Part shown: piece by piece, positions 1 through 6,754 of the stretch
Layout: each line of letters starts with the position of its first letter
Position numbering within the stretch: the first letter of the stretch is position 1
Origin: an uncultured Oribacterium sp.
GTDB lineage: Bacteria; Bacillota; Clostridia; Lachnospirales; Lachnospiraceae
DNA: 7,184 nucleotides
Reading direction: 5' to 3'
Assembly (NCBI GenBank): GCA_934279105.1
Contig: CAKQWR010000101.1
Location: forward strand, 1-7,184
Translations under genes and position numbers: made by a program
The notes under the pieces: generated by a model
Seen by the model: the letters and a program-made list of their open reading frames with translations, nothing else
What the model was told of the DNA's origin: nothing
Database searches by the model: none

Positions 1-704
1 TCCTCGAAATCATCGATCATCATAAGATCGGCGCCGTGCAGACGATGTCTCCGGTTTATTTCCGAAACCAGCCGCTCGGCTGCTGTTCGACGATCATCAC
101 GATGATGTACCGAGAGAGCGGCGTTGAGCTGGATCGTCAGACTGCCGGACTCCTGATGTCGGCCATCATCTCGGATACCCTGCTTTTCCGTTCACCGACC
201 TGTACACCGAAGGACGAAAAGACTGCGCGTGAGCTTGCGGACATCGTCGGCGTTGACATCGAAAAATATGCCTTTGACATGTTCTCCGCAGGATCCAACC
301 TGAAGGGAAAAACCATAAAGGAAATCTTCTACCAGGATTTCAAGCACTTCAAGGCAGGCAAGGTCGACTTCGGCGTCAGCCAGGTGACCTCCCTCAACAA
401 GGAAGAGCTTGAAAGCATGAAGGATGAGCTGGAGGATTTCGCACTCGAAGCGATGAAACTCGAGGGTATCGATATGAGCTTCATCATGCTGACCAACATT
501 CTCGAGCGTAGTACGGATCTCCTGGCCATCGGTGCCGGAGCAGGTCCGCTCGTGAACAATGCCTTCGCCGTAGAATCCGTGCGCAGACCTGCACGCAGCA
601 AAGACGAAAAGGCCGTCGATGCATGGTCCGTCGAACTTCCGGGCGTCGTTTCCCGAAAGAAACAGCTCGTGCCACAGCTGACACTGTTCGCAGAGCAGCT
701 GTAA
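1..704 (+). CDS. ppaC: Manganese-dependent inorganic pyrophosphatase (family II), 3' part, 5' end outside window
   Basis: Cytoplasmic enzyme that hydrolyses pyrophosphate to two phosphates, pulling biosynthetic reactions forward. The reading frame is open from base 3 with no start inside the window, so about 233 residues of a family usually near 310 are visible and the N-terminal quarter is missing. The DHH-superfamily signature Asp-His-His-Lys is at bases 15-26. A second metal-binding Asp is at 174-176, in the motif ISDTLLF. The C-terminal DHHA2 domain ends with the active-site signature SRKKQ at 651-665, which binds substrate in this family. These motifs distinguish it from family I pyrophosphatases and from DHH phosphoesterases such as RecJ or NrnA. 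The GTG at 36 is an internal Val codon, not a start. The gene ends with TAA, followed by a strong hairpin, so it probably ends its own transcription unit. Confidence 0.95.
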   Translation, partial: LEIIDHHKIGAVQTMSPVYFRNQPLGCCSTIITMMYRESGVELDRQTAGLLMSAIISDTLLFRSPTCTPKDEKTARELADIVGVDIEKYAFDMFSAGSNLKGKTIKEIFYQDFKHFKAGKVDFGVSQVTSLNKEELESMKDELEDFALEAMKLEGIDMSFIMLTNILERSTDLLAIGAGAGPLVNNAFAVESVRRPARSKDEKAVDAWSVELPGVVSRKKQLVPQLTLFAEQL

Positions 705-735
705 TTACGTGCATATAATGAAATTTTCCTTGACA

Positions 736-785
736 CCCTCTGCAACGCTGTGTTTTTCTGATAAAAACACAGCGATTGCAGAGGG
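736..785 (+). terminator. Long near-perfect hairpin after ppaC (terminator-like, no U-tail)
   Basis: Arms 736-757 and 763-785 pair over 22 base pairs, with one bulged A at 775 and a 5-base loop (CTGAT). The lower half pairs CCCTCTGCAA with TTGCAGAGGG, and the upper half pairs CGCTGTGTTTTT with its exact complement. It begins 32 bases after the ppaC stop. The classical T-run is missing on both strands; the only T-run lies inside the left arm. It may work as a terminator together with the stem at 795-820, as a 3'-end stabiliser, or it may be a dispersed palindromic element. The structure is certain at sequence level; the terminator role is inferred. Confidence 0.5.
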
Positions 786-794
786 CTTAGTGCC

Positions 795-820
795 GCTTAG
801 AGAACCGATTTGAGCTTTTT
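795..820 (+). terminator. Weak stem followed by T5, possible intrinsic terminator
   Basis: GCTTAGA (795-801) can pair with TTTGAGC (809-815), giving seven pairs of which two are G-U wobbles, over a 7-base loop. TTTTT follows immediately at 816-820. The stem is weak alone, but it sits 9 bases after the long hairpin at 736-785, and the pair could act as a tandem terminator separating ppaC from the downstream kinase gene. Confidence 0.3.
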
Positions 821-894
821 CCGGCCACGGCGATCAGGGACGGAAGACAGTTCTCCAGCCGCGTTCGGGAGGAATGGAATAGAGAGGAGACACT

Positions 895-1419
895 ATGAAC
901 ATTACGATGATTGGGATGCCGTCGAGTGGGAAGTCGACGGTCGGTGTACTGCTGGCGAAGCGCCTCGGGATGAGCTTTGTGGATGTCGATATCGTCATCC
1001 AGGAGAAGACCGGGAAGCTGCTGAAGGAAATCATCGCGGAAAAGGGGCAGCAGGGATTTCTGCAGGTAGAGGGTGATATCGCGGCGAGCCTCGAGGTGGA
1101 AAACGCAGTCATCGCACCGGGCGGATCCATCTGTTATGAGGACTGGGCGATGCAGCACCTGAAGTCCATCGGCCAGGTCGTCTACCTCGACATCAGCTAT
1201 GATGAAATGGTGCGCCGCATCGGAAACATCGTTGACCGTGGTGTCGCAATTCCGGATGGTTATACATTGAAGGACCTGTATGATGAACGTACCCGTCTCT
1301 ATGAAACGTATGCGGATATCCGCATCGACGAGCGCGGCAAGAGTCTGGGACAGGTCGTGGACGAACTCCGAAAGATTTTTACGACACAGTATAAAGATGA
1401 ACTGAATCTGCCGCAGTAA
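895..1419 (+). CDS. Shikimate-kinase-like P-loop kinase, atypical substrate site
   Basis: A 174-residue cytoplasmic NMP-kinase-fold protein of normal shikimate kinase length. ATG at 895 follows AGGAG (885-889) by 5 bases. Residues 7-15 are the P-loop (GMPSSGKST) that binds ATP. D30 and D32 match the Asp pair after strand 2, where shikimate kinases hold Mg and shikimate. A74-S78 (APGGS) matches the Walker B-like glycine motif. R115 fits the lid Arg, and R132, in an RxxLY context, fits the C-terminal substrate Arg. However, the usual GFR motif that supplies a main shikimate-carboxylate Arg reads GFL here (L56), and the glycine motif has two rather than three Gly. By family this would phosphorylate shikimate in chorismate synthesis, but no other aro gene is visible and the lost Arg makes the substrate uncertain. 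It may be a divergent shikimate kinase or a relative acting on another small molecule. Confidence 0.82.
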   Translation: MNITMIGMPSSGKSTVGVLLAKRLGMSFVDVDIVIQEKTGKLLKEIIAEKGQQGFLQVEGDIAASLEVENAVIAPGGSICYEDWAMQHLKSIGQVVYLDISYDEMVRRIGNIVDRGVAIPDGYTLKDLYDERTRLYETYADIRIDERGKSLGQVVDELRKIFTTQYKDELNLPQ

Positions 1420-1449
1420 ACCAGCCTCCTCCATTCATGCGAGGCTGGT
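1420..1449 (+). terminator. Hairpin directly after the kinase gene, no U-tail
   Basis: ACCAGCCTC (1420-1428) is exactly complementary to GAGGCTGGT (1441-1449), a 9-pair GC-rich stem with a 12-base loop starting on the base after the kinase stop codon. No T-run follows, so termination is not assured. It could be a weak or Rho-assisted terminator, an mRNA 3'-end stabiliser, or an attenuator-like element before the GTPase-nuclease gene, which has no clear promoter of its own in 1420-1552. Confidence 0.4.
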
Positions 1450-1552
1450 GCATAAAATGCATACGGCCGCTGCGCGTTGGAAGTGTAATGACGTGAACGC
1501 AGGCTGTCGACTGCGCGAATCCGATAGAACATGAATACGAGGAGAAAAAGAG

Positions 1553-4189
1553 ATGGCGGACAATTATACAAAACGACTGGTGCTGGGGATCCTCGCACAT
1601 GTAGATGCGGGGAAGACGACGCTGTCGGAGCGTATTCTCTATACCTCCGGACGTATTCAGAAGCTGGGAAGGGTAGATAAGGGCGATGCGTACCTCGATA
1701 CCGACCAGATGGAGAAGGAACGTGGGATCACCATCTTTTCGAAGATGGCGATTTTTCAGCTTCAGGATATGTATGTTACCCTTCTCGATACACCGGGCCA
1801 TGTGGACTTTTCGGCGGAGATGGAAAAGACGCTGTCGGTGATGGACTATGCGATCCTCGTCATCAATGGTGCCGATGGTGTGCAGGGACATACGGAAACC
1901 TTATGGCGTCTGCTCGAGCGTTATCATGTTCCGTGCTTCGTGTTTGTCAATAAGATGGACCAGCCGGGGACGGAGAAGGAGGCGCTGCTCGACGACCTCG
2001 AGAAGCACTTCGGCATGTCCCTCGTCGACTTCAGTGAAGCTGGACGCTTTTCGATGTCCGATGCGCTGAAGGAAAATATCGCGATGTGTGATGAGCGCTG
2101 TATGGAAAAGTTTCTCGAAACCGGGGTGCTCGATCCGAAGGATGTACGAAATATGATCCTCGACCGGAAGCTGTTTCCGGTATTTTTTGGTTCTGCACTG
2201 AAGGGCACAGGTGTCGACAGTTTCCTTCAGGGACTGTATCAGTTCATCGAGACGCCGCTGTATCCGACGAGTTTCGGTGCACGCGTGTTTAAAATCGGAC
2301 GGGATGCGCAGGGGCATCGTCTATCTTATATGAAGATTACTGGTGGTGAGCTGAAGGTGCGTGCAGAGATTCTGCCGGGCGAGAAGGTGCCGGAGCTTCG
2401 CTTCTATAGCGGTGCGAAGTATACCACCGGTGATGCAGCAGAAGCCGGTGCCGTGGTGGCGATTCCGGACATGCAGGGTCTGAAGACCGGTGACAGTCTC
2501 GGCTGTGAACCGGCCGGACGAGATCCGAGTCTCCGCCCGGTGCTGGATTATCAGCTGCTGTCCGAAGATATGGATATACTGGAGCTGTATCGTAAGCTGC
2601 AGGCGCTTTCGGATGAATTCCCGGAGCTCCATATCCGCTGGGATAGTGCACAGAAGGAAATTCATATTCATCTCATGGGCGAAGTTCAGACCGAAATTCT
2701 GAAGCGCATGGTGAAGGAACGCTATGGCATCCGCATCGATTTTTCTGCCGGACGGATTTTGTATCAGGAAACGATTGCCGGACCGGTTGAGGGCGTGGGC
2801 CATTTCGAGCCTCTGCGCCACTATGCGGAGGTACATCTCCTGCTGGAGCCGCTTCCACGTGGCAGCGGACTTCAGTTCCGTACAGACTGCTCGACGGACA
2901 CGCTCGCCGTGAACTGGCAGCGCCTCGTCCTCACGCATCTGAAGGAAAGAGAGCATGTCGGGGTGCTCACCGGCAGTCCGGTCACCGACATTCGTTTCAC
3001 CCTTGTGGCTGGTCGTGCGAGCAACAAACATACGGAGGGCGGCGATTTCCGTGAAGCCACCTATCGCGCCGTACGGCAGGGACTTCGTAAAGCCGAGAAT
3101 GTTCTGCTGGAGCCTTACTATGCGTTTACGCTGGACATTCCGGAGGCCTATGTCGGCCGTGCGATGACCGACCTTTCAAATATGAACGGGCATTTCGAAG
3201 CACCGGAGATCAAGGACGGGATGGCCGTGCTGGAAGGCACCGCGCCGGTGGTTGCGATGCGAAACTATCACCAGGACGTGATGGTCTATACGAAAGGACT
3301 CGGGCGTCTCTTCCTTCGCTTCAGTGGCTATGACCGCTGCCATAATCCGGAGGATGTGATTCTGGCCGCAGGCTACGATCCGGATCAGGACATCCTGAAT
3401 CCGTGCTCCTCTGTATTCTGTGCGCATGGTACCGGCTTCATCGTACCGTTTGATGAAGTGGAGAACTACATGCATGTGGAGTCTCCGCTTGCACTGGATG
3501 GTCCGGTGGAAAAACGTGATTTCGAAGCAGATGCACTGCGACTTGAGCGGATGCATGAAGCGAAGACGAAGGACGAGGGCTATAAGACTGGCGGTCACTA
3601 TATCGGCGACCAGGAGCTCGAAGATATCTTCGTCCGTACCTATGGACCGATCAAAAATCGCGCGAAGGATATGAATATCGCGAGTGCCCGGACCATTCGC
3701 GCCCGTGAAAAGGAAGAAAACCTCGAAAAGAACCGTCGGGAGAAGAAACCGGTGGTGAAGAAAAAGAACTATCTTCTCGTGGATGGCTACAACATCGTCT
3801 TCGCCTGGGATGAGCTGAAGGAGCTCGCCGCGGTAAATCTCGACGCTGCACGCGGCAAGCTTCTCGATATCCTCTCGAATTATGCGGGCTACACGGGAAA
3901 AGAGCTGATCGTTGTTTTCGATGCCTACCGTGTCGCCGGCCATGTCGTCGAGCAGCTGAAGTACCATAATATTTATGTGGTCTTCACGCGGGAGGCGATG
4001 ACGGCAGACGAATATATCGAAGAAGAGACGCATGAACTCTCGAAGCAGTATAACGTCACGGTTGCAACCTCCGACAAGGTCGTGCAGGTCATCACCTGGG
4101 GAAGCGGCGCGGTGTTGTGGTCTGCGCAGGACCTGCTTACCGAGGTGAAACGCTGTGAGGGAGAAATCCGAAAGGAGTGGCATGTTTAA
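1553..4189 (+). CDS. TetM/EF-G-like ribosomal GTPase fused to a C-terminal YacP/Rae1-type NYN nuclease domain
   Basis: An 878-residue protein; ribosomal-protection proteins such as TetM have about 640 residues. ATG at 1553 follows AGGAG (1540-1544). The GTPase domain has every G-motif: AHVDAGKT (15-22), switch I Thr60 in RGITI, DTPGH (79-83) with catalytic His83, NKMD (133-136) and GSALK (213-217). EF-G-like domains follow roughly as II at 240-320, III at 325-405, IV at 405-515 and V at 518-600. A linker with a highly charged Lys/Glu/Arg stretch (715-738) leads to an NYN domain (739-870) with DGYN (D744), FDAYR (D790), TADEYIE (D819, E820) and ATSD (D841), as in YacP/Rae1, the Firmicute endonuclease that cuts mRNA in the ribosomal A site. 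Inference: the GTPase body docks the nuclease at the A site of stalled or drug-bound ribosomes. Automatic annotation would call it tetracycline resistance, but the domain IV tip (NKHTEGGDFR, 491-500) lacks TetM's SPVST. It overlaps the next gene by 8 bases. Confidence 0.9.
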   Translation: MADNYTKRLVLGILAHVDAGKTTLSERILYTSGRIQKLGRVDKGDAYLDTDQMEKERGITIFSKMAIFQLQDMYVTLLDTPGHVDFSAEMEKTLSVMDYAILVINGADGVQGHTETLWRLLERYHVPCFVFVNKMDQPGTEKEALLDDLEKHFGMSLVDFSEAGRFSMSDALKENIAMCDERCMEKFLETGVLDPKDVRNMILDRKLFPVFFGSALKGTGVDSFLQGLYQFIETPLYPTSFGARVFKIGRDAQGHRLSYMKITGGELKVRAEILPGEKVPELRFYSGAKYTTGDAAEAGAVVAIPDMQGLKTGDSLGCEPAGRDPSLRPVLDYQLLSEDMDILELYRKLQALSDEFPELHIRWDSAQKEIHIHLMGEVQTEILKRMVKERYGIRIDFSAGRILYQETIAGPVEGVGHFEPLRHYAEVHLLLEPLPRGSGLQFRTDCSTDTLAVNWQRLVLTHLKEREHVGVLTGSPVTDIRFTLVAGRASNKHTEGGDFREATYRAVRQGLRKAENVLLEPYYAFTLDIPEAYVGRAMTDLSNMNGHFEAPEIKDGMAVLEGTAPVVAMRNYHQDVMVYTKGLGRLFLRFSGYDRCHNPEDVILAAGYDPDQDILNPCSSVFCAHGTGFIVPFDEVENYMHVESPLALDGPVEKRDFEADALRLERMHEAKTKDEGYKTGGHYIGDQELEDIFVRTYGPIKNRAKDMNIASARTIRAREKEENLEKNRREKKPVVKKKNYLLVDGYNIVFAWDELKELAAVNLDAARGKLLDILSNYAGYTGKELIVVFDAYRVAGHVVEQLKYHNIYVVFTREAMTADEYIEEETHELSKQYNVTVATSDKVVQVITWGSGAVLWSAQDLLTEVKRCEGEIRKEWHV
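4173..4177 (+). promoter_or_regulatory. Ribosome binding site deciding the histidine kinase start
   Basis: AGGAG, within AAAGGAG, lies inside the 3' end of the upstream coding region, 4 bases before ATG 4182. An in-frame GTG at 4155 would add nine residues but lies upstream of this site and has no comparable Shine-Dalgarno sequence, so ATG 4182 is preferred. The start overlaps the upstream stop (TAA 4187-4189), which suggests translational coupling. Confidence 0.75.
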
Positions 4190-5720
4190 ACGTCGCTGGT
4201 GGCGGATGTCCATCGAGTATAAGGTGCAGAGCTTTGCAGCCCTGATCGTCCTCATCATACTGGTCTCGGCTGGCTTCGCCATGTTTACGATGCGCTATTC
4301 GCTTCGTGATTACGGACAGATCCTCGATGAAAACCGGGCCTGTCAGTCATTTATGGAGGCGATGGAACAGGAGGGCAATGCCTTCGTCGCTTATGTTTCC
4401 GCCGGAACCGATAGTGCGCGGGATACGCTTGAAAAGACGATTCAGCGAACGGAAAGATCCATCGATGGCTTACCGTTTTCCTATGAAAACATCGGCTCTG
4501 AGCGTTACGCCCGTACCTGGAATATCAAAAATGCCTATCAACAGTACGCAGAATTTCGAGACGCGATGCTGTCTGTGGACGTCAACCAGCCGGAGTTTCT
4601 GAAACAGCTGAATGAATATAATCAGCGGGAGGGATATCTCGAACAGTATTCGCGTCGACTTCTGCAGCTGACCGTCGAAGCGGGCTCGAGTGCGTATACA
4701 GAAAAGCTGCCGTTTTTTAAAATGCTCCCGTTTCTGTTTGTGAATTTCGTCCTGATTATGCTGGTCATCGTCATCCAGATGGGTACGATCATGAAGGAAT
4801 CCATCGCAAAACCAGTGCGTGCACTCAGCCAGGAGGCGCAGCGCATCGCCCACTCGGACTTTTCGGGAAAGGATATTCAGGTCGAAAATCAGGATGAGCT
4901 CGGTGATCTCGTTGCAGTCTTTAATCATATGAAGCATGCGATGGAGGAGAATATCCAGACGATTCAGGAGAACCACCGCATGACGGAACTTCTGCAACAG
5001 GAGAAGCTGGAGAACAGTGAGATGGAAAAGCGGCTCAATGCAAACCGCCTCGAGCTTCTGAAAAGTCAGATCAATCCGCATTTCCTGTTTAATACCCTGA
5101 ATATGATCGGCTCGATGGCGGATCTCGAGGATGCGCTGACGACGGAGAAGATGACGCAGTCGCTGGCGCAGCTCTTCCGCTATAATCTGAACACACGTGA
5201 GCAGATCGTTCCCATCGATATGGAGCTTCGCATCGCGGAAAACTATATGTATCTTCAGAAAATGCGTTTCGGCAGCCGCATACAGTATAAGGTGGTTGCG
5301 CCGGAAGACATCCGTCATCTCCGTATACCATCATTTACGATGCAGCCACTCGTGGAAAATGCCATCGTACATGGCCTTGCGAAGAAGGAGAAGGGCGGTA
5401 CGGTTCGCGTGACGGTGAAGCAGGATCCGGTGACGAAGCTGCTTACCCTCATCATCGAGGACGATGGCCTCGGTATCGACGAAGAACGGCTGTCGGCGCT
5501 CAATGCCCGTATGCATCATCCGGATGAAAATAAAACTGCGCGGATCGGTATCGGTCTGGGCAATATCTATCGTCGGATACGTACACTCTACCCGGAGAGC
5601 GGTGATCTCAGCATTGATGCAAAGGAAGGTGTCGGTACACGCATCACATTGACGATTCCGCAGGAACGAGATGTGCCGGAGACATGGAAGGCGGCAGAAA
5701 ATCAGGAAAGTGCCCGGTAG
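4182..5720 (+). CDS. Membrane sensor histidine kinase, LytS/YesM-like (His_kinase plus HATPase_c)
   Basis: A 512-residue inner-membrane sensor that should autophosphorylate on His and pass phosphate to the regulator encoded next. A basic N-terminus (KRRWWR) precedes TM1 (about 18-36). An extracytoplasmic domain follows (about 38-182), charged and probably mostly helical, and too small for a double-Cache domain. TM2 spans about 184-204, HAMP about 204-252 (KPVRAL, DELG at 238-241), and a coiled-coil-like stretch 253-293. The kinase core has the LytS/YesM-type motif QINPHFLFNTLN (296-307) with phospho-acceptor His300. Its ATP-binding boxes are intact: N-box ENAIVHG (392-398), DDGLG (427-431) and GIGLGN (456-461). 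ATG 4182 is chosen for its Shine-Dalgarno site. It overlaps the GTPase-nuclease gene by 8 bases and lies 33 bases before the regulator. The ligand is unknown; the small sensor domain gives no direct clue. Confidence 0.93.
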   Translation: MFKRRWWRMSIEYKVQSFAALIVLIILVSAGFAMFTMRYSLRDYGQILDENRACQSFMEAMEQEGNAFVAYVSAGTDSARDTLEKTIQRTERSIDGLPFSYENIGSERYARTWNIKNAYQQYAEFRDAMLSVDVNQPEFLKQLNEYNQREGYLEQYSRRLLQLTVEAGSSAYTEKLPFFKMLPFLFVNFVLIMLVIVIQMGTIMKESIAKPVRALSQEAQRIAHSDFSGKDIQVENQDELGDLVAVFNHMKHAMEENIQTIQENHRMTELLQQEKLENSEMEKRLNANRLELLKSQINPHFLFNTLNMIGSMADLEDALTTEKMTQSLAQLFRYNLNTREQIVPIDMELRIAENYMYLQKMRFGSRIQYKVVAPEDIRHLRIPSFTMQPLVENAIVHGLAKKEKGGTVRVTVKQDPVTKLLTLIIEDDGLGIDEERLSALNARMHHPDENKTARIGIGLGNIYRRIRTLYPESGDLSIDAKEGVGTRITLTIPQERDVPETWKAAENQESAR

Positions 5721-5753
5721 CGGTGGAAATCAATTTGAGAAAGGAGAGCGTAT

Positions 5754-6578
5754 ATGTACAGAATCCTGGTAGCAGATGATGAAGTCATCGAACGGAAGGT
5801 GCTGGTGAAAAAGCTGCGCCAGAAGTTCGGTGAAGAGAATGTGGAATTTTATGAAGCAGAGAACGGACGTGAGGTGCTGAAACGGTATGACGAAAAGGGT
5901 GCGGATATACTGCTCCTCGATATCGAAATGCCGGGCATTACGGGATTGGAGGCGGCAGAGCAGATCCGGCGAAAAGATGAAAACTGTGCCATTCTTTTTC
6001 TGACCGCCTTTAATGAATTTGACTATGCACGAAAAGCAATCTCGGTGCATGCGCTTGATTACCTGCTGAAACCGTATGACGAAACGGAGCTCTTTCTTTC
6101 CATTGACAGTGCGATGCATTATGTCGATAAGGTGAATGAAGGAAAGCTGCAGCCGCTTCCGGCGGTGGAAACGGCCGGCGGAGAGTCTGCGCATGCGGTT
6201 CATGCAGAGAATGATACGATATCGGATGAAGCACATGCAGAAAGAGAGGAAGGCGGAGAGGATAAAATCGTCGCCCGCATGCGCCATTTCGTGGAAACAC
6301 ATTATATGGAAGATATTTCGGTGCTGGATATCGCGAGTGCCTTCGGCTACAGCGAGGCCTATTTCTGTAAACTGTTTAAGCAGAATTTCGGAAAGAACTT
6401 CGTGACCTATCTCACGGAGTACCGGGTGGAGCTTGCGAAGCGGGAGCTTGCGGATCTTTCCTGTAACGTGAAGGAAATCGGGCAGCGGGTTGGTTATACC
6501 GATAGTAATTATTTTACGAAGGTATTCCGTCGCATCACCGGTATGAGCCCGTCCGAGTATCGAAATCATTTGACATAA
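5754..6578 (+). CDS. Response regulator, receiver plus AraC-type DNA-binding domain (YesN-like)
   Basis: A 274-residue cytoplasmic transcription regulator and the obvious partner of the upstream kinase. ATG 5754 follows AAGGAG (5741-5746) by 7 bases. The receiver domain (1-about 118) has the acidic pair D8/D9, phospho-acceptor D56 (LLLDIEMPG), T84 and K106 (LLKPYD), all expected for a working phosphorylation switch. A Glu/Ala/Gly-rich linker (about 121-170) leads to an AraC/XylS DNA-binding domain (172-274) with two helix-turn-helix units: HTH1 about 190-211 (DIASAFGYSEAYFCKLF) and HTH2 about 238-261 (EIGQRVGYTDSNYFTKVF). It ends with the family's typical GMSPSEYR. Total length is short because the middle region of larger YesN proteins is absent. 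It is the last gene before a strong terminator. Its likely target is the promoter of the downstream lipoprotein gene; this is inferred from position, not shown. Confidence 0.95.
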   Translation: MYRILVADDEVIERKVLVKKLRQKFGEENVEFYEAENGREVLKRYDEKGADILLLDIEMPGITGLEAAEQIRRKDENCAILFLTAFNEFDYARKAISVHALDYLLKPYDETELFLSIDSAMHYVDKVNEGKLQPLPAVETAGGESAHAVHAENDTISDEAHAEREEGGEDKIVARMRHFVETHYMEDISVLDIASAFGYSEAYFCKLFKQNFGKNFVTYLTEYRVELAKRELADLSCNVKEIGQRVGYTDSNYFTKVFRRITGMSPSEYRNHLT

Positions 6579-6604
6579 TTGTTCATAAAGCAGTCATAAT
6601 AGTG

Positions 6605-6656
6605 AGAGATGCTATAATTTGTAGTGCATATTGTGCAAATTACAGCATCTCTTTTT
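6605..6656 (+). terminator. Intrinsic terminator after the two-component operon
   Basis: AGAGATGCT (6605-6613) pairs exactly with AGCATCTCT (6644-6652). After one A-C mismatch (6614/6643) the stem continues for seven pairs (6615-6621 with 6636-6642) to a 14-base loop. A T5 run, 6652-6656, follows the stem; T6652 also pairs at its base. This is the best Rho-independent terminator in the window, 26 bases after the regulator stop codon, and it separates the operon from the lipoprotein gene. Confidence 0.85.
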
Positions 6657-6681
6657 GTACATGTTGATAAAAGTGAATAAT

Positions 6682-6727
6682 AAATGTGAACAGAATGTTA
6701 AAATAATACGGCAAATGTCAGAATTTT
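6682..6727 (+). promoter_or_regulatory. Imperfect direct repeat upstream of the lipoprotein promoter, candidate regulator site
   Basis: AAATGT then CAGAATGTT (6682-6687, 6691-6699) is repeated as AAATGT then CAGAATTTT (6713-6718, 6719-6727). The AAATGT units are 31 bases apart, close to three helical turns, and the CAGAAT units 28 apart. The second copy ends 27 bases before the TATAAT box at 6755, so it would abut or overlap the -35 region, where AraC-type activators often bind as direct repeats. The assignment is speculative because the region is AT-rich and short repeats arise by chance. Confidence 0.3.
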
Positions 6728-6754
6728 ACCCTACTTAAAAATCAGATTGTTCTT

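Noticed and set aside
714..719. TATAAT just after the ppaC stop codon as a promoter
   Set aside because: No -35 at 16-18 bases, no proper extended -10, and the transcript would run straight into the long hairpin.
730..765. TTGACA at 730-735 as a promoter -35
   Set aside because: The position 17 bases on (753-758) is TTTTTC, and the only -10-like run lies about 24 bases away inside the hairpin, so no spaced partner exists.
810..1076. Frame on the + strand starting at TTG 810 and overlapping the kinase start
   Set aside because: Out of frame with the kinase, Arg/Gly-rich shadow translation and no convincing ribosome binding site; the P-loop kinase frame clearly owns this region.
1531..1560. 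ATG at 1531 as an alternative start for the GTPase-nuclease
   Set aside because: It is in a different frame from the gene and has no Shine-Dalgarno site; ATG 1553 has AGGAG at good spacing and gives the expected GTPase N-terminus.
3176..4282. A 368-codon open frame on the - strand opposite the GTPase-nuclease gene
   Set aside because: It is fully antisense to a gene with intact, recognisable domains; the translation resembles no family I know, and long antisense frames are common in moderately GC-rich coding DNA.
5730..6569. A 279-codon open frame on the - strand opposite the response regulator
   Set aside because: Shadow of a certain gene; no motif and no plausible own ribosome binding context.
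6570..6600. TTGACA (6570-6575) with CATAAT (6595-6600) as a promoter
   Set aside because: The 19-base spacer is too long for a strong housekeeping promoter, TTGACA overlaps the end of the regulator gene, and the RNA would start at the terminator stem. Kept only as a weak possibility.
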